Shown piece after piece: positions 17,754 to 25,513 of a stretch of 64,000 nt of DNA. Source of the DNA: an uncultured Lachnospiraceae bacterium (lineage in GTDB: Bacteria; Bacillota; Clostridia; Lachnospirales; Lachnospiraceae). Both the position numbers and the translations under genes were made by a program. Within the stretch, counting starts at the first letter, position 1; every line of letters begins with the position of its first letter. The stretch lies in assembly GCA_944381635.1 (NCBI GenBank), contig CALWLY010000016.1:1-64000 (forward strand), in the 5' to 3' direction. The notes under the pieces are model-generated. The model made no database searches. It was not told the DNA's origin and was given only the letters and a program-made list of their open reading frames with translations.

Positions 17754-19148
17754 ATGAGATTTTGGGACTTGCTGCGGATGAGCAGCAGCAGCCTTTGGAA
17801 GCGGAAAGTACGTACGGTTCTTACGGTATTGGGCGTGGTAATCGGTACGGCATCCATTGTTGTCATGATTTCCCTGGGGCTTGGGCTGAATCGTTCCACC
17901 ATGGAACAGATGGAATCCTACGGAAGTCTGACAACGATAGAAGTAAATGAGGGAAGCGGCTCTTCCATGTCCTTTGCCGGAGGAGGGATGGCTATTATGA
18001 CAACCGCTTCTTCCGGGGACGAGGATGTGAAGCGATTGGACGATGAGCTTGTGGAAGCTTTGAAACAGATTCCTCATGTAAAAATGGTATCTCCGACTTT
18101 GAGGACCAGCGTGATCATAAAAAGCGGCGTCTATGAAGGGCAGGTATCTGTTACCGGAATGGAACCGGAGTATATGCAGTCGCTGGGAATCGAAGTGGGA
18201 CAGGGAGAACTGCCGGTGGGCAAAAACGATCTGGAGTTTTTCTATGGGAATCAGGTGCTGATGGATTTTTATAATTCCAAAACGCAAAGATATCCTTATT
18301 ATGAAACCGGGGAACTTCCCGACATAGATTTGATGAACAGCCCGCTTTTTGTAATCTTCGATACAAACGCTTACTGGAGTTCACAAAGCAGCGGAGAGGA
18401 AGGCATTGACGGCGTGACGCCCCAGCCGCCCAAAAAATATATGATAAAAACCTCCGGAATCGCAGCGGGAGGACCGGAGGAATGGAACCAGCATTCCTAC
18501 AGCGTTTACTGTGATATTGAGCAGTTGAAAACTACGTTAAAGAGAATCTTTAAAAACAAGGCGATTCCCGGTCAGCCTACCACCAAGGTCGGAAAACCGT
18601 ACAAGGAGATTTTCTATAATCAGATTTTGGTGGATGTGGATGATATCGATTACGTGGCAGAAGTTCAGACTCAGATCAACAACATGGGATATCAGACTTA
18701 CAGTAATGCGGAATGGGTGGAGTCCACCCAGCAGCAGTATTCCAATATTCAGGCGATGTTAGGCGGAATCGGTGCGGTTGCTCTTTTGGTTGCGGCAATC
18801 GGCATCACCAACACCATGATGATGTCCATTTATGAACGGACGAAGGAAATCGGTGTCATGAAAGTGCTTGGCTGCGATATGCGAAACATTCAGTCGCTTT
18901 TTCTGATCGAGGCAGCCTACATAGGACTGATCGGCGGACTGATTGGCATCGGTGTCAGCTATGGAATTTCAGCAATCATCAACAGGGCAGTTCATGCATC
19001 CGGAAATGAAATGAATTTGTCTTACATACCGGGCTGGCTGGTAATAGCAGCGATTATCTTTGCTATTCTGATCGGCATGATTGCGGGATATTTCCCTTCC
19101 AGACGTGCCATGAAACTAAGCCCTCTGGCAGCAATCCGGAATGAATAA
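17754..19148 (+). CDS. ABC transporter permease, MacB/FtsX type
   Basis: 464 residues. The N-terminal membrane helix (RTVLTVLGVVIGTASIVVMI) is followed by a large extracellular MacB periplasmic-core domain (about 60-330) and three C-terminal helices of the FtsX domain (VALLVAAIGITNTMMMSIYE, AYIGLIGGLIGIGVSYGISA, LVIAAIIFAILIGMIAGYFP). The motif ERTKEIGVMKVLGC is typical of MacB permeases. These act by mechanotransmission, moving peptides or signals across the membrane rather than importing nutrients. Co-transcribed with the ATPase and the CARDB-like protein; start ATG 17754 is preceded by GTGAGGGA. A terminator follows. Confidence 0.9.
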   Translation: MRFWDLLRMSSSSLWKRKVRTVLTVLGVVIGTASIVVMISLGLGLNRSTMEQMESYGSLTTIEVNEGSGSSMSFAGGGMAIMTTASSGDEDVKRLDDELVEALKQIPHVKMVSPTLRTSVIIKSGVYEGQVSVTGMEPEYMQSLGIEVGQGELPVGKNDLEFFYGNQVLMDFYNSKTQRYPYYETGELPDIDLMNSPLFVIFDTNAYWSSQSSGEEGIDGVTPQPPKKYMIKTSGIAAGGPEEWNQHSYSVYCDIEQLKTTLKRIFKNKAIPGQPTTKVGKPYKEIFYNQILVDVDDIDYVAEVQTQINNMGYQTYSNAEWVESTQQQYSNIQAMLGGIGAVALLVAAIGITNTMMMSIYERTKEIGVMKVLGCDMRNIQSLFLIEAAYIGLIGGLIGIGVSYGISAIINRAVHASGNEMNLSYIPGWLVIAAIIFAILIGMIAGYFPSRRAMKLSPLAAIRNE

Positions 19149-19158
19149 TGAATAAAAG

Positions 19159-19214
19159 AAAGGCTATGGCCGCTCCTGCACGAAGAAACATGCGGGAGAG
19201 AGCCATAGCCTTTT
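19159..19214. terminator. Bidirectional terminator between ABC operon and LUD gene
   Basis: AAAGGCTATGGC (19159-19170) pairs with GCCATAGCCTTT (19202-19213), with an inner stem CTCCTGCA/TGCGGGAG. A-run and T-run on the two sides suit convergent transcription. Confidence 0.8.
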
Positions 19215-19243
19215 AGTATGCAGCAGCCATATTGGGGATCCTA

Positions 19244-19879
19244 TTAAAATCCCAGGTTTTCTGCTACCAGGAATACTTTGATGCGTCCTTCGTGGCGGGA
19301 ATGTCTTGTCACCACCACCTGACAGCACATACAGTCTTTGGAGTGGCATTCCGCGCATTTGCCGGTGACGCCGCAGGGGGTGCTTGTGTGCAGACGGGCG
19401 CCGTTGGCAGGACAGGAAAAAGTGCGGATACGCTCCACCGCGCTTTCGATGGATGCGGTCAGCTTGTTCATGCCCACGATCATCATGATATGGCGGGGGC
19501 CATGAATCAGGCAGGCCAAACGGTTTCCGTTTCCATCTATATTTACCAGTTCGCCGTCATAAGTAATGGCGTTGCTGCTCATAAAATAATAGTCACTGAG
19601 AACGGTTTTAGAGAAAATTTTCCGCTGTTCTTCCGGTGTTTTGGCCACAGAGCGGTCAATGAGCTGGAAGTTTCCGTCCTTTAAAGCCTGCATCATTCCG
19701 CTTTGAGTCAGGGATTCACTGCCTCCCCAGGAGACGATGCTTCCCTCCTCCATCATGGAGAGAACAGCTTTGACCATGGAGGCGCTGTCCTCAAAGAAAT
19801 AGCCTTCCATGCCTCTTTTCTCCAGATTTTTGATGATGCCGGGCGCTGCCGCAGCAAAAGCCTGTTTTTGATAATCCAT
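19244..19879 (-). CDS. LUD-domain protein (LutC/YkgG-like)
   Basis: 211 residues. The LUD fold is indicated by GSIVSWGGSESLTQSGMMQAL, the DYYFMSSNAIT segment and DGNGNRLACLIHGPRHIMMIVGMNKL, all hallmarks of this family (lactate utilisation protein C and DUF162 relatives). The C-terminal region is cysteine-rich (CPANGARLHTSTPCG, CAECHSKDCMCC), which is common in the clostridial subgroup and could bind metal. No lutA/lutB partners are adjacent, so a role in lactate oxidation is not supported by context. Monocistronic by position. Confidence 0.82.
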   Translation of the reverse strand: MDYQKQAFAAAAPGIIKNLEKRGMEGYFFEDSASMVKAVLSMMEEGSIVSWGGSESLTQSGMMQALKDGNFQLIDRSVAKTPEEQRKIFSKTVLSDYYFMSSNAITYDGELVNIDGNGNRLACLIHGPRHIMMIVGMNKLTASIESAVERIRTFSCPANGARLHTSTPCGVTGKCAECHSKDCMCCQVVVTRHSRHEGRIKVFLVAENLGF

Positions 19880-20077
19880 AGTGATCTCCTTTCTGTCTTT
19901 GCCTGCATCGCTGCCGGAGAAAACACGGCGAACGAAAAAATAGTCCAGCCTTTTAGCTCCCCTGCATACGATGCGTCCCTTATCTTATATTATCGAAATG
20001 GAAATTTCATTACTTTTCTATCTTACACGTAAGCCTTGCAGCTGGCAACCAACGCAGATGGAATAGTTTGGAAATTT

Positions 20078-20620
20078 TTAGTTTAGCAATTCAGAAATGT
20101 TTATTTCAAAATTGTATATCCCTACAGGTATACTCTGATGAAAGCTATATTGACCAGAGGTTTCACCGCCTGAAAAATTATAAACGGTTACAGTCTGGGT
20201 GGCAGGGTTTACGATCCAGTATTCTCGGACGCCGGCTGTCCGGTACTTAAACAGTTTGATATCATAGTCCATTCGTTGGCTGGAAGGGGATACAACTTCT
20301 ATGATCCAGTCAGGGGCACCATTGCATCCCCGTTCTGTTAGTTTGTTTTGATCACAAATGACGCTGATATCCGGTTCCACATAGTTTTTATCGTCTTCAT
20401 TTAAAAAGACTGCAAATGGGGCTACAAATGGGCGGCAGGAAGCATGATTCTTCCTGATAAAGTCCTGGATAATGTAGTAAAGGCTGCCGACGATTTCCTG
20501 GTGCATGGTACTGGGAGGAGCCATATCATATATATGGCCGTCCACAAGTTCCGCACGTTTTCCGTCCGGCAAGGAATAAATGTCTTTTAGCGTGTAAATG
20601 TGTTCTTTGGGTAATGGCAT
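20078..20620 (-). CDS. Uma2 family (DUF820) endonuclease-like protein
   Basis: 180 residues. PD-(D/E)XK-type restriction fold of the Uma2 family: N-terminal YTLKDIYSLPDGKRAELVDG, then EPDISVIC (catalytic Asp) and PDWIIEVVSPSSQRMDYDIK with the Glu and Lys of the nuclease core, followed by YRTAGVREYWIVNP. The family is abundant in cyanobacteria and clostridia, often as isolated, mobile genes; its biological role is unknown. Base composition is more AT-rich than the flanking genes, which would fit acquisition. No partner gene is evident. Confidence 0.82.
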   Translation of the reverse strand: MPLPKEHIYTLKDIYSLPDGKRAELVDGHIYDMAPPSTMHQEIVGSLYYIIQDFIRKNHASCRPFVAPFAVFLNEDDKNYVEPDISVICDQNKLTERGCNGAPDWIIEVVSPSSQRMDYDIKLFKYRTAGVREYWIVNPATQTVTVYNFSGGETSGQYSFHQSIPVGIYNFEINISELLN

Positions 20621-21077
20621 ATGTTACCTCCTTAAAAAATATACAGACTGTCTGAAGCCAGTACAAGGCTTTTAGAACTACACTCGAATAACGAGCTGGT
20701 TAAGAGTTTCTTTTTTATTGATAAATATCCATTAAAGAATCCTGGAGCACCTGTGAAAAATTGATATGATTTTTTTGGTTTAACAATTTATGGGGTAATT
20801 CTCCGGGGAATTTGGAAGTGTGATTTTACCAGGTTTAGTTGGATGAATGTAAGAGTATTAAGAGCCTTTTGCTTTTTTGAATTGCCATCCACCCTCTGAG
20901 ATTATTTTCTGTTTCCCGGAATTTCATGTCTTTATTTCCATACAATTATATTGTGCGTATAATGCGTATAAAAGTCAAGGGGCTTGAATTTTATCATAAA
21001 AAAGTTCTGTTTGGTGGTTGAGTTTCTTGATAAAATATGATAGTAAGATAAATAAAAGAAAGTTCGGGGTAAAAAAT
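20621..21077. other. AT-rich intergenic region of 457 bases
   Basis: Between the divergent Uma2 and RelA/SpoT-domain genes. It contains a plus-strand promoter, TTTCCA (20935-20940), 17-base spacer, TATAAT (20958-20963). Nothing else coding or clearly structured was seen. Confidence 0.5.
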
Positions 21078-21914
21078 ATGATGAAAAAAGAAGAGTTTTT
21101 AAAAACTTACAATATGGAAGAGGAAGATTTCAAGGCGGCCGGAATCCAGTGGGAAGAGTTGGAAAAAATTTATGAAAACTATGTTTCCATTGAGAAGAAG
21201 CTGAGAGAAATCGGGAAAGATTTTGTGGATGATTATCTTTACGATATAGAACGGGCAGGAATCCATTCTTACAGATACCGCACGAAGGATCCGGGACATC
21301 TCCTGGAAAAGATTATACGCAAAAGAAGGGAAAGACCGGATCGTTTTGGCAGTTTGAATCATGAAAACTATTACAAGTTCATGACAGACCTGATTGGAAT
21401 CCGTGTGTTTTTCCTTTACCGGGAGGACTGGATTTTCTTTCACCGCTATATTACGTCTGTGTTTGAAAATGATCCCAGTCAGTATGTGGTTCACAGACTG
21501 GAAGATTTTGACGAGGACGAATCGCATTATTATATTGCGGAAAGACCCAAGGTATACCGACGAAACGGCGACAGCCGCATTTATGATGACAGCCTGATTG
21601 AAATCCGCTCAGACGGAATTTACCGCTCGCTGCATTATATTATCAAATATAAGGGGTATTATGTGGAGATTCAGGGAAGGACGCTGTTTGAGGAAGGGTG
21701 GAGTGAAATCGATCACGATATCGTTTATCCCTACTTTAAGGACAATGAAATGCTGAAAGATTTTTCCACCCTGCTTAATAGACTGTCCGGAATGGCAGAT
21801 GAGATGAGCTCCTATTTCCGAAGAATGAAGGCGGAAACCATTTTGGTGGAGCAGGCAAAGGAAGAACTGGAGCTTTTGGAAAAAAGATATCGGGAAGAGG
21901 AAGAGAACGATTAA
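21078..21914 (+). CDS. RelA/SpoT-domain protein (putative small alarmone synthetase)
   Basis: 278 residues from ATG 21078, chosen by GGGGT 7 bases upstream over a TTG at 21018. The nucleotidyltransferase-like synthetase core is recognisable: FMTDLIGIRVFFLYREDW, then IYRSLHYIIKYKGYYVEIQG and RTLFEEGWSEIDHDIVYPY, matching the conserved YRSLH, VEIQxRT and WxxxxH motifs of (p)ppGpp synthetases. No HD hydrolase domain, so any activity would be synthesis only. A charged helix ends the protein. Its stop overlaps the convergent StiP gene of the Ter locus by 4 bases. Whether it makes ppGpp or another pyrophosphorylated nucleotide cannot be told. Confidence 0.85.
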   Translation: MMKKEEFLKTYNMEEEDFKAAGIQWEELEKIYENYVSIEKKLREIGKDFVDDYLYDIERAGIHSYRYRTKDPGHLLEKIIRKRRERPDRFGSLNHENYYKFMTDLIGIRVFFLYREDWIFFHRYITSVFENDPSQYVVHRLEDFDEDESHYYIAERPKVYRRNGDSRIYDDSLIEIRSDGIYRSLHYIIKYKGYYVEIQGRTLFEEGWSEIDHDIVYPYFKDNEMLKDFSTLLNRLSGMADEMSSYFRRMKAETILVEQAKEELELLEKRYREEEEND

Positions 21915-22981
21915 ACATCAGCCATTTTCCGGATAATGCCGCAGGCACGGTAATTTTGCAGAGGCCATTCCCTGATGGGAACCTGTTTTTCCCGGGCAAG
22001 CTGCACCAGATGTGTCAAAAGAGGATCGTTCTCATAGCCGGGACGAAGCAGAAGGCACCATGGCATGCGGCGCAAAAGGACGCGGGTGGCCTCCCCGATA
22101 CCGGGCTTTATGAAATTGATATTTGAAATCCCCAGTGATTCCGCAATTTTTTTTACCTCGCAAAGTCCTGAGAAAGGACCGGGAGTTGTGTCCGGAATGG
22201 GCAGCCGGTAGTCAAAATGGGACTCGATGGCGGTAAGAAACTGTTCTGACTGATCTTCCGGGAGAAGTTCTTCATAAAAGACAGCGCCGTGATAGTCATC
22301 GGGGCCGATGATGTCCTTCCGCAAAAAAGTACGGCTGATAAGTCCCGAAACCGTAGAGTTTAAACAGGAATTGGGGATGAGGATATCCTCATGCGTGCCA
22401 CACAGATTGGTCAGATTGGCAGGGTCTGAGAGAACAGCCAGTTTGGGAGAAACCTCGGGATAATCTCCACAAAGGGCCGCTTCCAGTTCTCTCTGGATGG
22501 TGCCTTTTCCTATCCACCCGTCTACAAACTGCAGATTCTGGGGCAGATGCTTTGACAGAATCGTATTCATGGCGTTTTTGTCTATTCCCTTGTCGCGTAT
22601 AATGGAGAGAGAGTAATGAAAGACAGGCTTTTCATACTTTCGTTCCAGGTAACGTTTTAAAAGAATTCCTATCGGTATGCCTGCTCTGGCAAGAGAGACA
22701 AGAACAATCTCACTGCCGGAGCGGGCATAAATTTTTTCTGCGGCGATCGCTGTCGCGTCCGCCGTTGCTTTGGCATAGGCGGAAAGAGCGAAGAAATAGG
22801 CATCCATATAGGCCGGGGAAGGTTTATACTCCAACGGAAGCATTTCACTGTAAGAAACCCCGGCCTGAATCAAAGCTTCCCGTTCCTTTGTGCTAAGAGG
22901 AGTTACCAGGCCGGTAATGTCTTTTAACAGTAAAGTCACATCCTTATTTTGATAGGTGCTTCTCATGGTTTTAGTGCTCAT
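21911..22981 (-). CDS. stiP: StiP family protein (Ter-associated predicted cysteine protease/PRTase-like)
   Basis: 356 residues from ATG 22981 (MSTKTMRS). A longer frame to 23035 runs into the R1c repeat and lacks a ribosome site there; CAGGAC precedes 22981. The protein belongs to the StiP family described in Ter stress gene neighbourhoods as a predicted cysteine protease with a phosphoribosyltransferase-like part (SEIVLVSLARAGIPIGILLK). Cys residues lie in LAVLSDPANLTNLCGTHEDI. Its biochemical activity is unproven. It is the last gene of the minus-strand Ter arm, separated from the PRTase gene by the R1c palindrome. Confidence 0.8.
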   Translation of the reverse strand: MSTKTMRSTYQNKDVTLLLKDITGLVTPLSTKEREALIQAGVSYSEMLPLEYKPSPAYMDAYFFALSAYAKATADATAIAAEKIYARSGSEIVLVSLARAGIPIGILLKRYLERKYEKPVFHYSLSIIRDKGIDKNAMNTILSKHLPQNLQFVDGWIGKGTIQRELEAALCGDYPEVSPKLAVLSDPANLTNLCGTHEDILIPNSCLNSTVSGLISRTFLRKDIIGPDDYHGAVFYEELLPEDQSEQFLTAIESHFDYRLPIPDTTPGPFSGLCEVKKIAESLGISNINFIKPGIGEATRVLLRRMPWCLLLRPGYENDPLLTHLVQLAREKQVPIREWPLQNYRACGIIRKMADV

Positions 22982-23006
22982 AAAAGTTTTGTCCTGATCC
23001 TTTCCT

Positions 23007-23074
23007 GGCGTCGGTGTACAGGGGGACAATGACAATACGCCTCAGTCCTGTAAATTCGCCTGTACACCGACGCT
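23007..23074. repeat. R1 palindromic repeat, copy c
   Basis: GCGTCGGTGTACAGG (23008-23022) pairs with CCTGTACACCGACGC (23059-23073). The loop is longer than in copy a because of partial duplications (GACAATGACAAT and a second CCTGTA). It lies inside the minus-strand Ter operon, where its hairpin would be transcribed between two genes. Confidence 0.85.
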
Positions 23075-23080
23075 AATGTG

Positions 23081-24259
23081 TTATTTTGTCCAGAAAATTT
23101 CCGTGAAGGAAGGAACGCCATAGGATGAAAAAACAGAGGCAAGAACAGAGCCGGCGTTGGTGTGCACCGGGCTGTCAGTCAGCACGAAAACGGCGTCATA
23201 GCTGTCCGGATTGTAAAGATAGGTGGTGCGTTCTTTGTCATAAAAACTTTCCAGGCGAATACGGCAGTGAAGAGGATAATCCTCTTTAGGGCTCGGAAGG
23301 ATCGGGCTTCTGGTGGTAGCGTGAAAGAAAACGCGGTGTCCGGTGTGTTCCTGCAGATAACGTCCCCAGTAAAGGCCCGGATACATGCATTCTTCCGTGC
23401 CGAGAATGAGAATTTTTTTGGAGGACAAAGTTTTCCTATCCTTCTCTTTTTCACTGTTTGAGTTATCAGAAAGAGCAAAGCGTTCCGTAAGCTCTTTCGC
23501 CAGGGCAAGACAGTGACAGTCGTAATCTTTCATAAAAACTCCCAGCCGTGGATCCAGACAGCCGCCCAGTGTGGCTTCCTGCACAGCTGCTTTGGGAAAG
23601 TCTGCGCCGGAAGGGTCATCGATGCGAAGGCTTTCCGGATAGGAAAAGCCGGACAGAAAGCTGTCATACTGGCAGGACGGAACACGGACCAGATAATAGC
23701 AGGGAATGTCTCTTTCTTTCAGGTTTTCTATTTTTTCTTCCTCCATGCCGTTTAGCAGGGAGGCAATACCGAAACGCAGCGAAAGGGCGGGGTAAGTTTT
23801 TTCCATGACAGCGATAATGTTTTCAATGGTTTTGCCGGTAGTCACCTCATCCTCAGCAAACAGGATGCGCATCCCTTTTTTCAGATGGGCATCCAGAAAA
23901 CTTTTGTCCATTTTCTGCTCTGTGGCATGGCTGTGCTCCTCGGAAAAATAAAGCCATTCTCTGTCCGGATAATATTCCCGGGTCGTGTTGATGTAAAAGG
24001 TGTCAAAAGGAGCCAGAGCGGAAAGGGCGGCGCCTATGGCTGTGGCGGTTTCCGCAAAACCTACGATCAGCATAGGCTCTTCTGTTTTTTGTGCAAAAAC
24101 TTTATCTGCCAACGCCGAAAACAGGCGAAAGCATTCTGACGGTGAGGCGGGAATGTGTTTTCCCTGCAGAGGATTTACCAGCAAAAAAGGCCGTTTGCTG
24201 TTGTTGTCTCTTTTGGCAATTCTTACCAGATCTTCAAAATGATAAGCAGAATAATTCAT
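23081..24259 (-). CDS. Phosphoribosyltransferase with C-terminal TRSP domain (Ter module)
   Basis: 392 residues. The N-terminal half is a type-I phosphoribosyltransferase: GFAETATAIGAAL and the PRPP loop ILFAEDEVTTGKTIENI (around residue 135-150). The C-terminal half (KKILILGTEECMYPGLYWGR onward, ending SYGVPSFTEIFW) matches the TRSP domain that accompanies it in Ter neighbourhoods. The predicted role is attaching ribose phosphate from PRPP to a base-like precursor in the Ter biosynthetic module. The start overlaps the stop of the upstream lyase gene by 4 bases (ATGA), so translation is coupled. Confidence 0.88.
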   Translation of the reverse strand: MNYSAYHFEDLVRIAKRDNNSKRPFLLVNPLQGKHIPASPSECFRLFSALADKVFAQKTEEPMLIVGFAETATAIGAALSALAPFDTFYINTTREYYPDREWLYFSEEHSHATEQKMDKSFLDAHLKKGMRILFAEDEVTTGKTIENIIAVMEKTYPALSLRFGIASLLNGMEEEKIENLKERDIPCYYLVRVPSCQYDSFLSGFSYPESLRIDDPSGADFPKAAVQEATLGGCLDPRLGVFMKDYDCHCLALAKELTERFALSDNSNSEKEKDRKTLSSKKILILGTEECMYPGLYWGRYLQEHTGHRVFFHATTRSPILPSPKEDYPLHCRIRLESFYDKERTTYLYNPDSYDAVFVLTDSPVHTNAGSVLASVFSSYGVPSFTEIFWTK

Positions 24260-25296
24260 GATTCGCGTACTCCATATAAATAAGCTAATAAAATCTGTTT
24301 TTTTGCCCAGTTGGTGTGGGTCTTTATTTCGTTCATGCGGGTGCCGGCGCTGCTCTTAGCCACCTGGGAATCATTTATGGAAGCATTGAGTATATGTCTG
24401 GCATCTTCCAGGTCATGGCGGCTCACTTTCAGAGCGCTCTGCACGACTGGTATTTGGTTGGGATGAATGACCGTTTTGCCGATAAAACCGTTCAGTGTGT
24501 CTATGCGAAGTTCCCGTCTCAACCCTTTTTCCCAGAGATGGTGCGGATCGTCAAAATATTCCCAGACAGGACCGGAAATGACAAAGTCCTGATGAAAAAC
24601 TGTGACAATATCATTTAAAATCCGGGCAACGGGACCGATATCGTAGATTGTTTCCGTCACGTTTCTGCGCAGACCGAAAGCATGGCACAGATCGTTTCCT
24701 CCCACACGCACATTCAGCACATATTTTTTGCAGGAAAGAAGGAAATCTCTGGTATCCTCCAAAAAGGCAGCACGCCCGGATAAAGAGATCAAATCCCGGC
24801 TTTCCAGAATCGGCATAAAGTAAACCGGATTTTTGGACACTTCATTTATTTTTTGTATGTGAGAGACAGCTTCTGCCGAATTGGCAGGAGAAAATTTGGG
24901 AAGAAGGAAACCGGTCAGGATATCGGCAGAGTTTCCGAGAGCGTGATAGAGCTTGAGAATCTGGTCAGCATGACGGACGCGTATAAATATGTTGGGAAGA
25001 TAAGGGATGGTTTCCCGATTCTGATAGAGTTTTTTCAGAAGGGAAATAATATTGCGTTCTCCCGCAGCTACAGCGGAATCTGCAATGGAATCTTCCAGGC
25101 AAAGGGCAAGGGAATAGGGAGAGCCCCACTCATTATTCAGCAGCTTGGAATAAATTTTGAAATTGGTAGCAGGCGAATAAAGAAGCGGTCCCACTGCGTA
25201 GGCATTTACAAAAGCTGATGCCAGCACCTGATCAAGGGCGTCATGAAAACCGTTTTTCTGGTTCAAATGATTCATGAATTGATTGGGAATAGCCAT
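24256..25296 (-). CDS. HpcH/HpaI aldolase or citrate-lyase-beta family protein (Ter module)
   Basis: 346 residues from ATG 25296, the start best placed behind AAAGGA (8 bases); an ATG 6 bases earlier is too close. TIM-barrel lyase features include LALCLEDSIADSAV (metal-binding Glu-Asp region), IFIRVRHADQILKL, FMPILESRDLISL (catalytic Glu) and NVRVGGNDLCHAFGL, with KTVIHPNQIPVVQSAL near the C-terminus. Enzymes of this family cleave or form C-C bonds in CoA-esters or keto acids. In Ter loci it is one of the conserved predicted biosynthetic enzymes; the substrate is unknown. First gene of the minus-strand arm, with its own promoter. Confidence 0.87.
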   Translation of the reverse strand: MAIPNQFMNHLNQKNGFHDALDQVLASAFVNAYAVGPLLYSPATNFKIYSKLLNNEWGSPYSLALCLEDSIADSAVAAGERNIISLLKKLYQNRETIPYLPNIFIRVRHADQILKLYHALGNSADILTGFLLPKFSPANSAEAVSHIQKINEVSKNPVYFMPILESRDLISLSGRAAFLEDTRDFLLSCKKYVLNVRVGGNDLCHAFGLRRNVTETIYDIGPVARILNDIVTVFHQDFVISGPVWEYFDDPHHLWEKGLRRELRIDTLNGFIGKTVIHPNQIPVVQSALKVSRHDLEDARHILNASINDSQVAKSSAGTRMNEIKTHTNWAKKQILLAYLYGVRES

Positions 25297-25341
25297 AGTC
25301 ATGTTCCTTTCGCTGTCTTTTTTACACAAATATTAACTTTC

Positions 25342-25370
25342 ATTTTAGCACACAGGAGAAAAAAAGTAAA
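25342..25370 (-). promoter_or_regulatory. Promoter of the minus-strand Ter operon
   Basis: Minus strand TTTACT (25365-25370), 17-base spacer, TAAAAT (25342-25347), with extended -10 TGC. A plus-strand TATAAT lies at 25454-25459, so the two Ter arms are divergently transcribed from about 110 bases. Confidence 0.65.
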
Positions 25371-25513
25371 ACAGGAGGAGGCCGGAAAAGTGTCGGTAAC
25401 AGGCGGGAATTTTCGTGAAAAAAATGTACATGGATGAATGGAAATAAATATTGTATAATTCAAGGAAAGAAAGGATCACAGGACAGAAAGAAAAGGCATG
25501 CGGAGGTGAAAAA

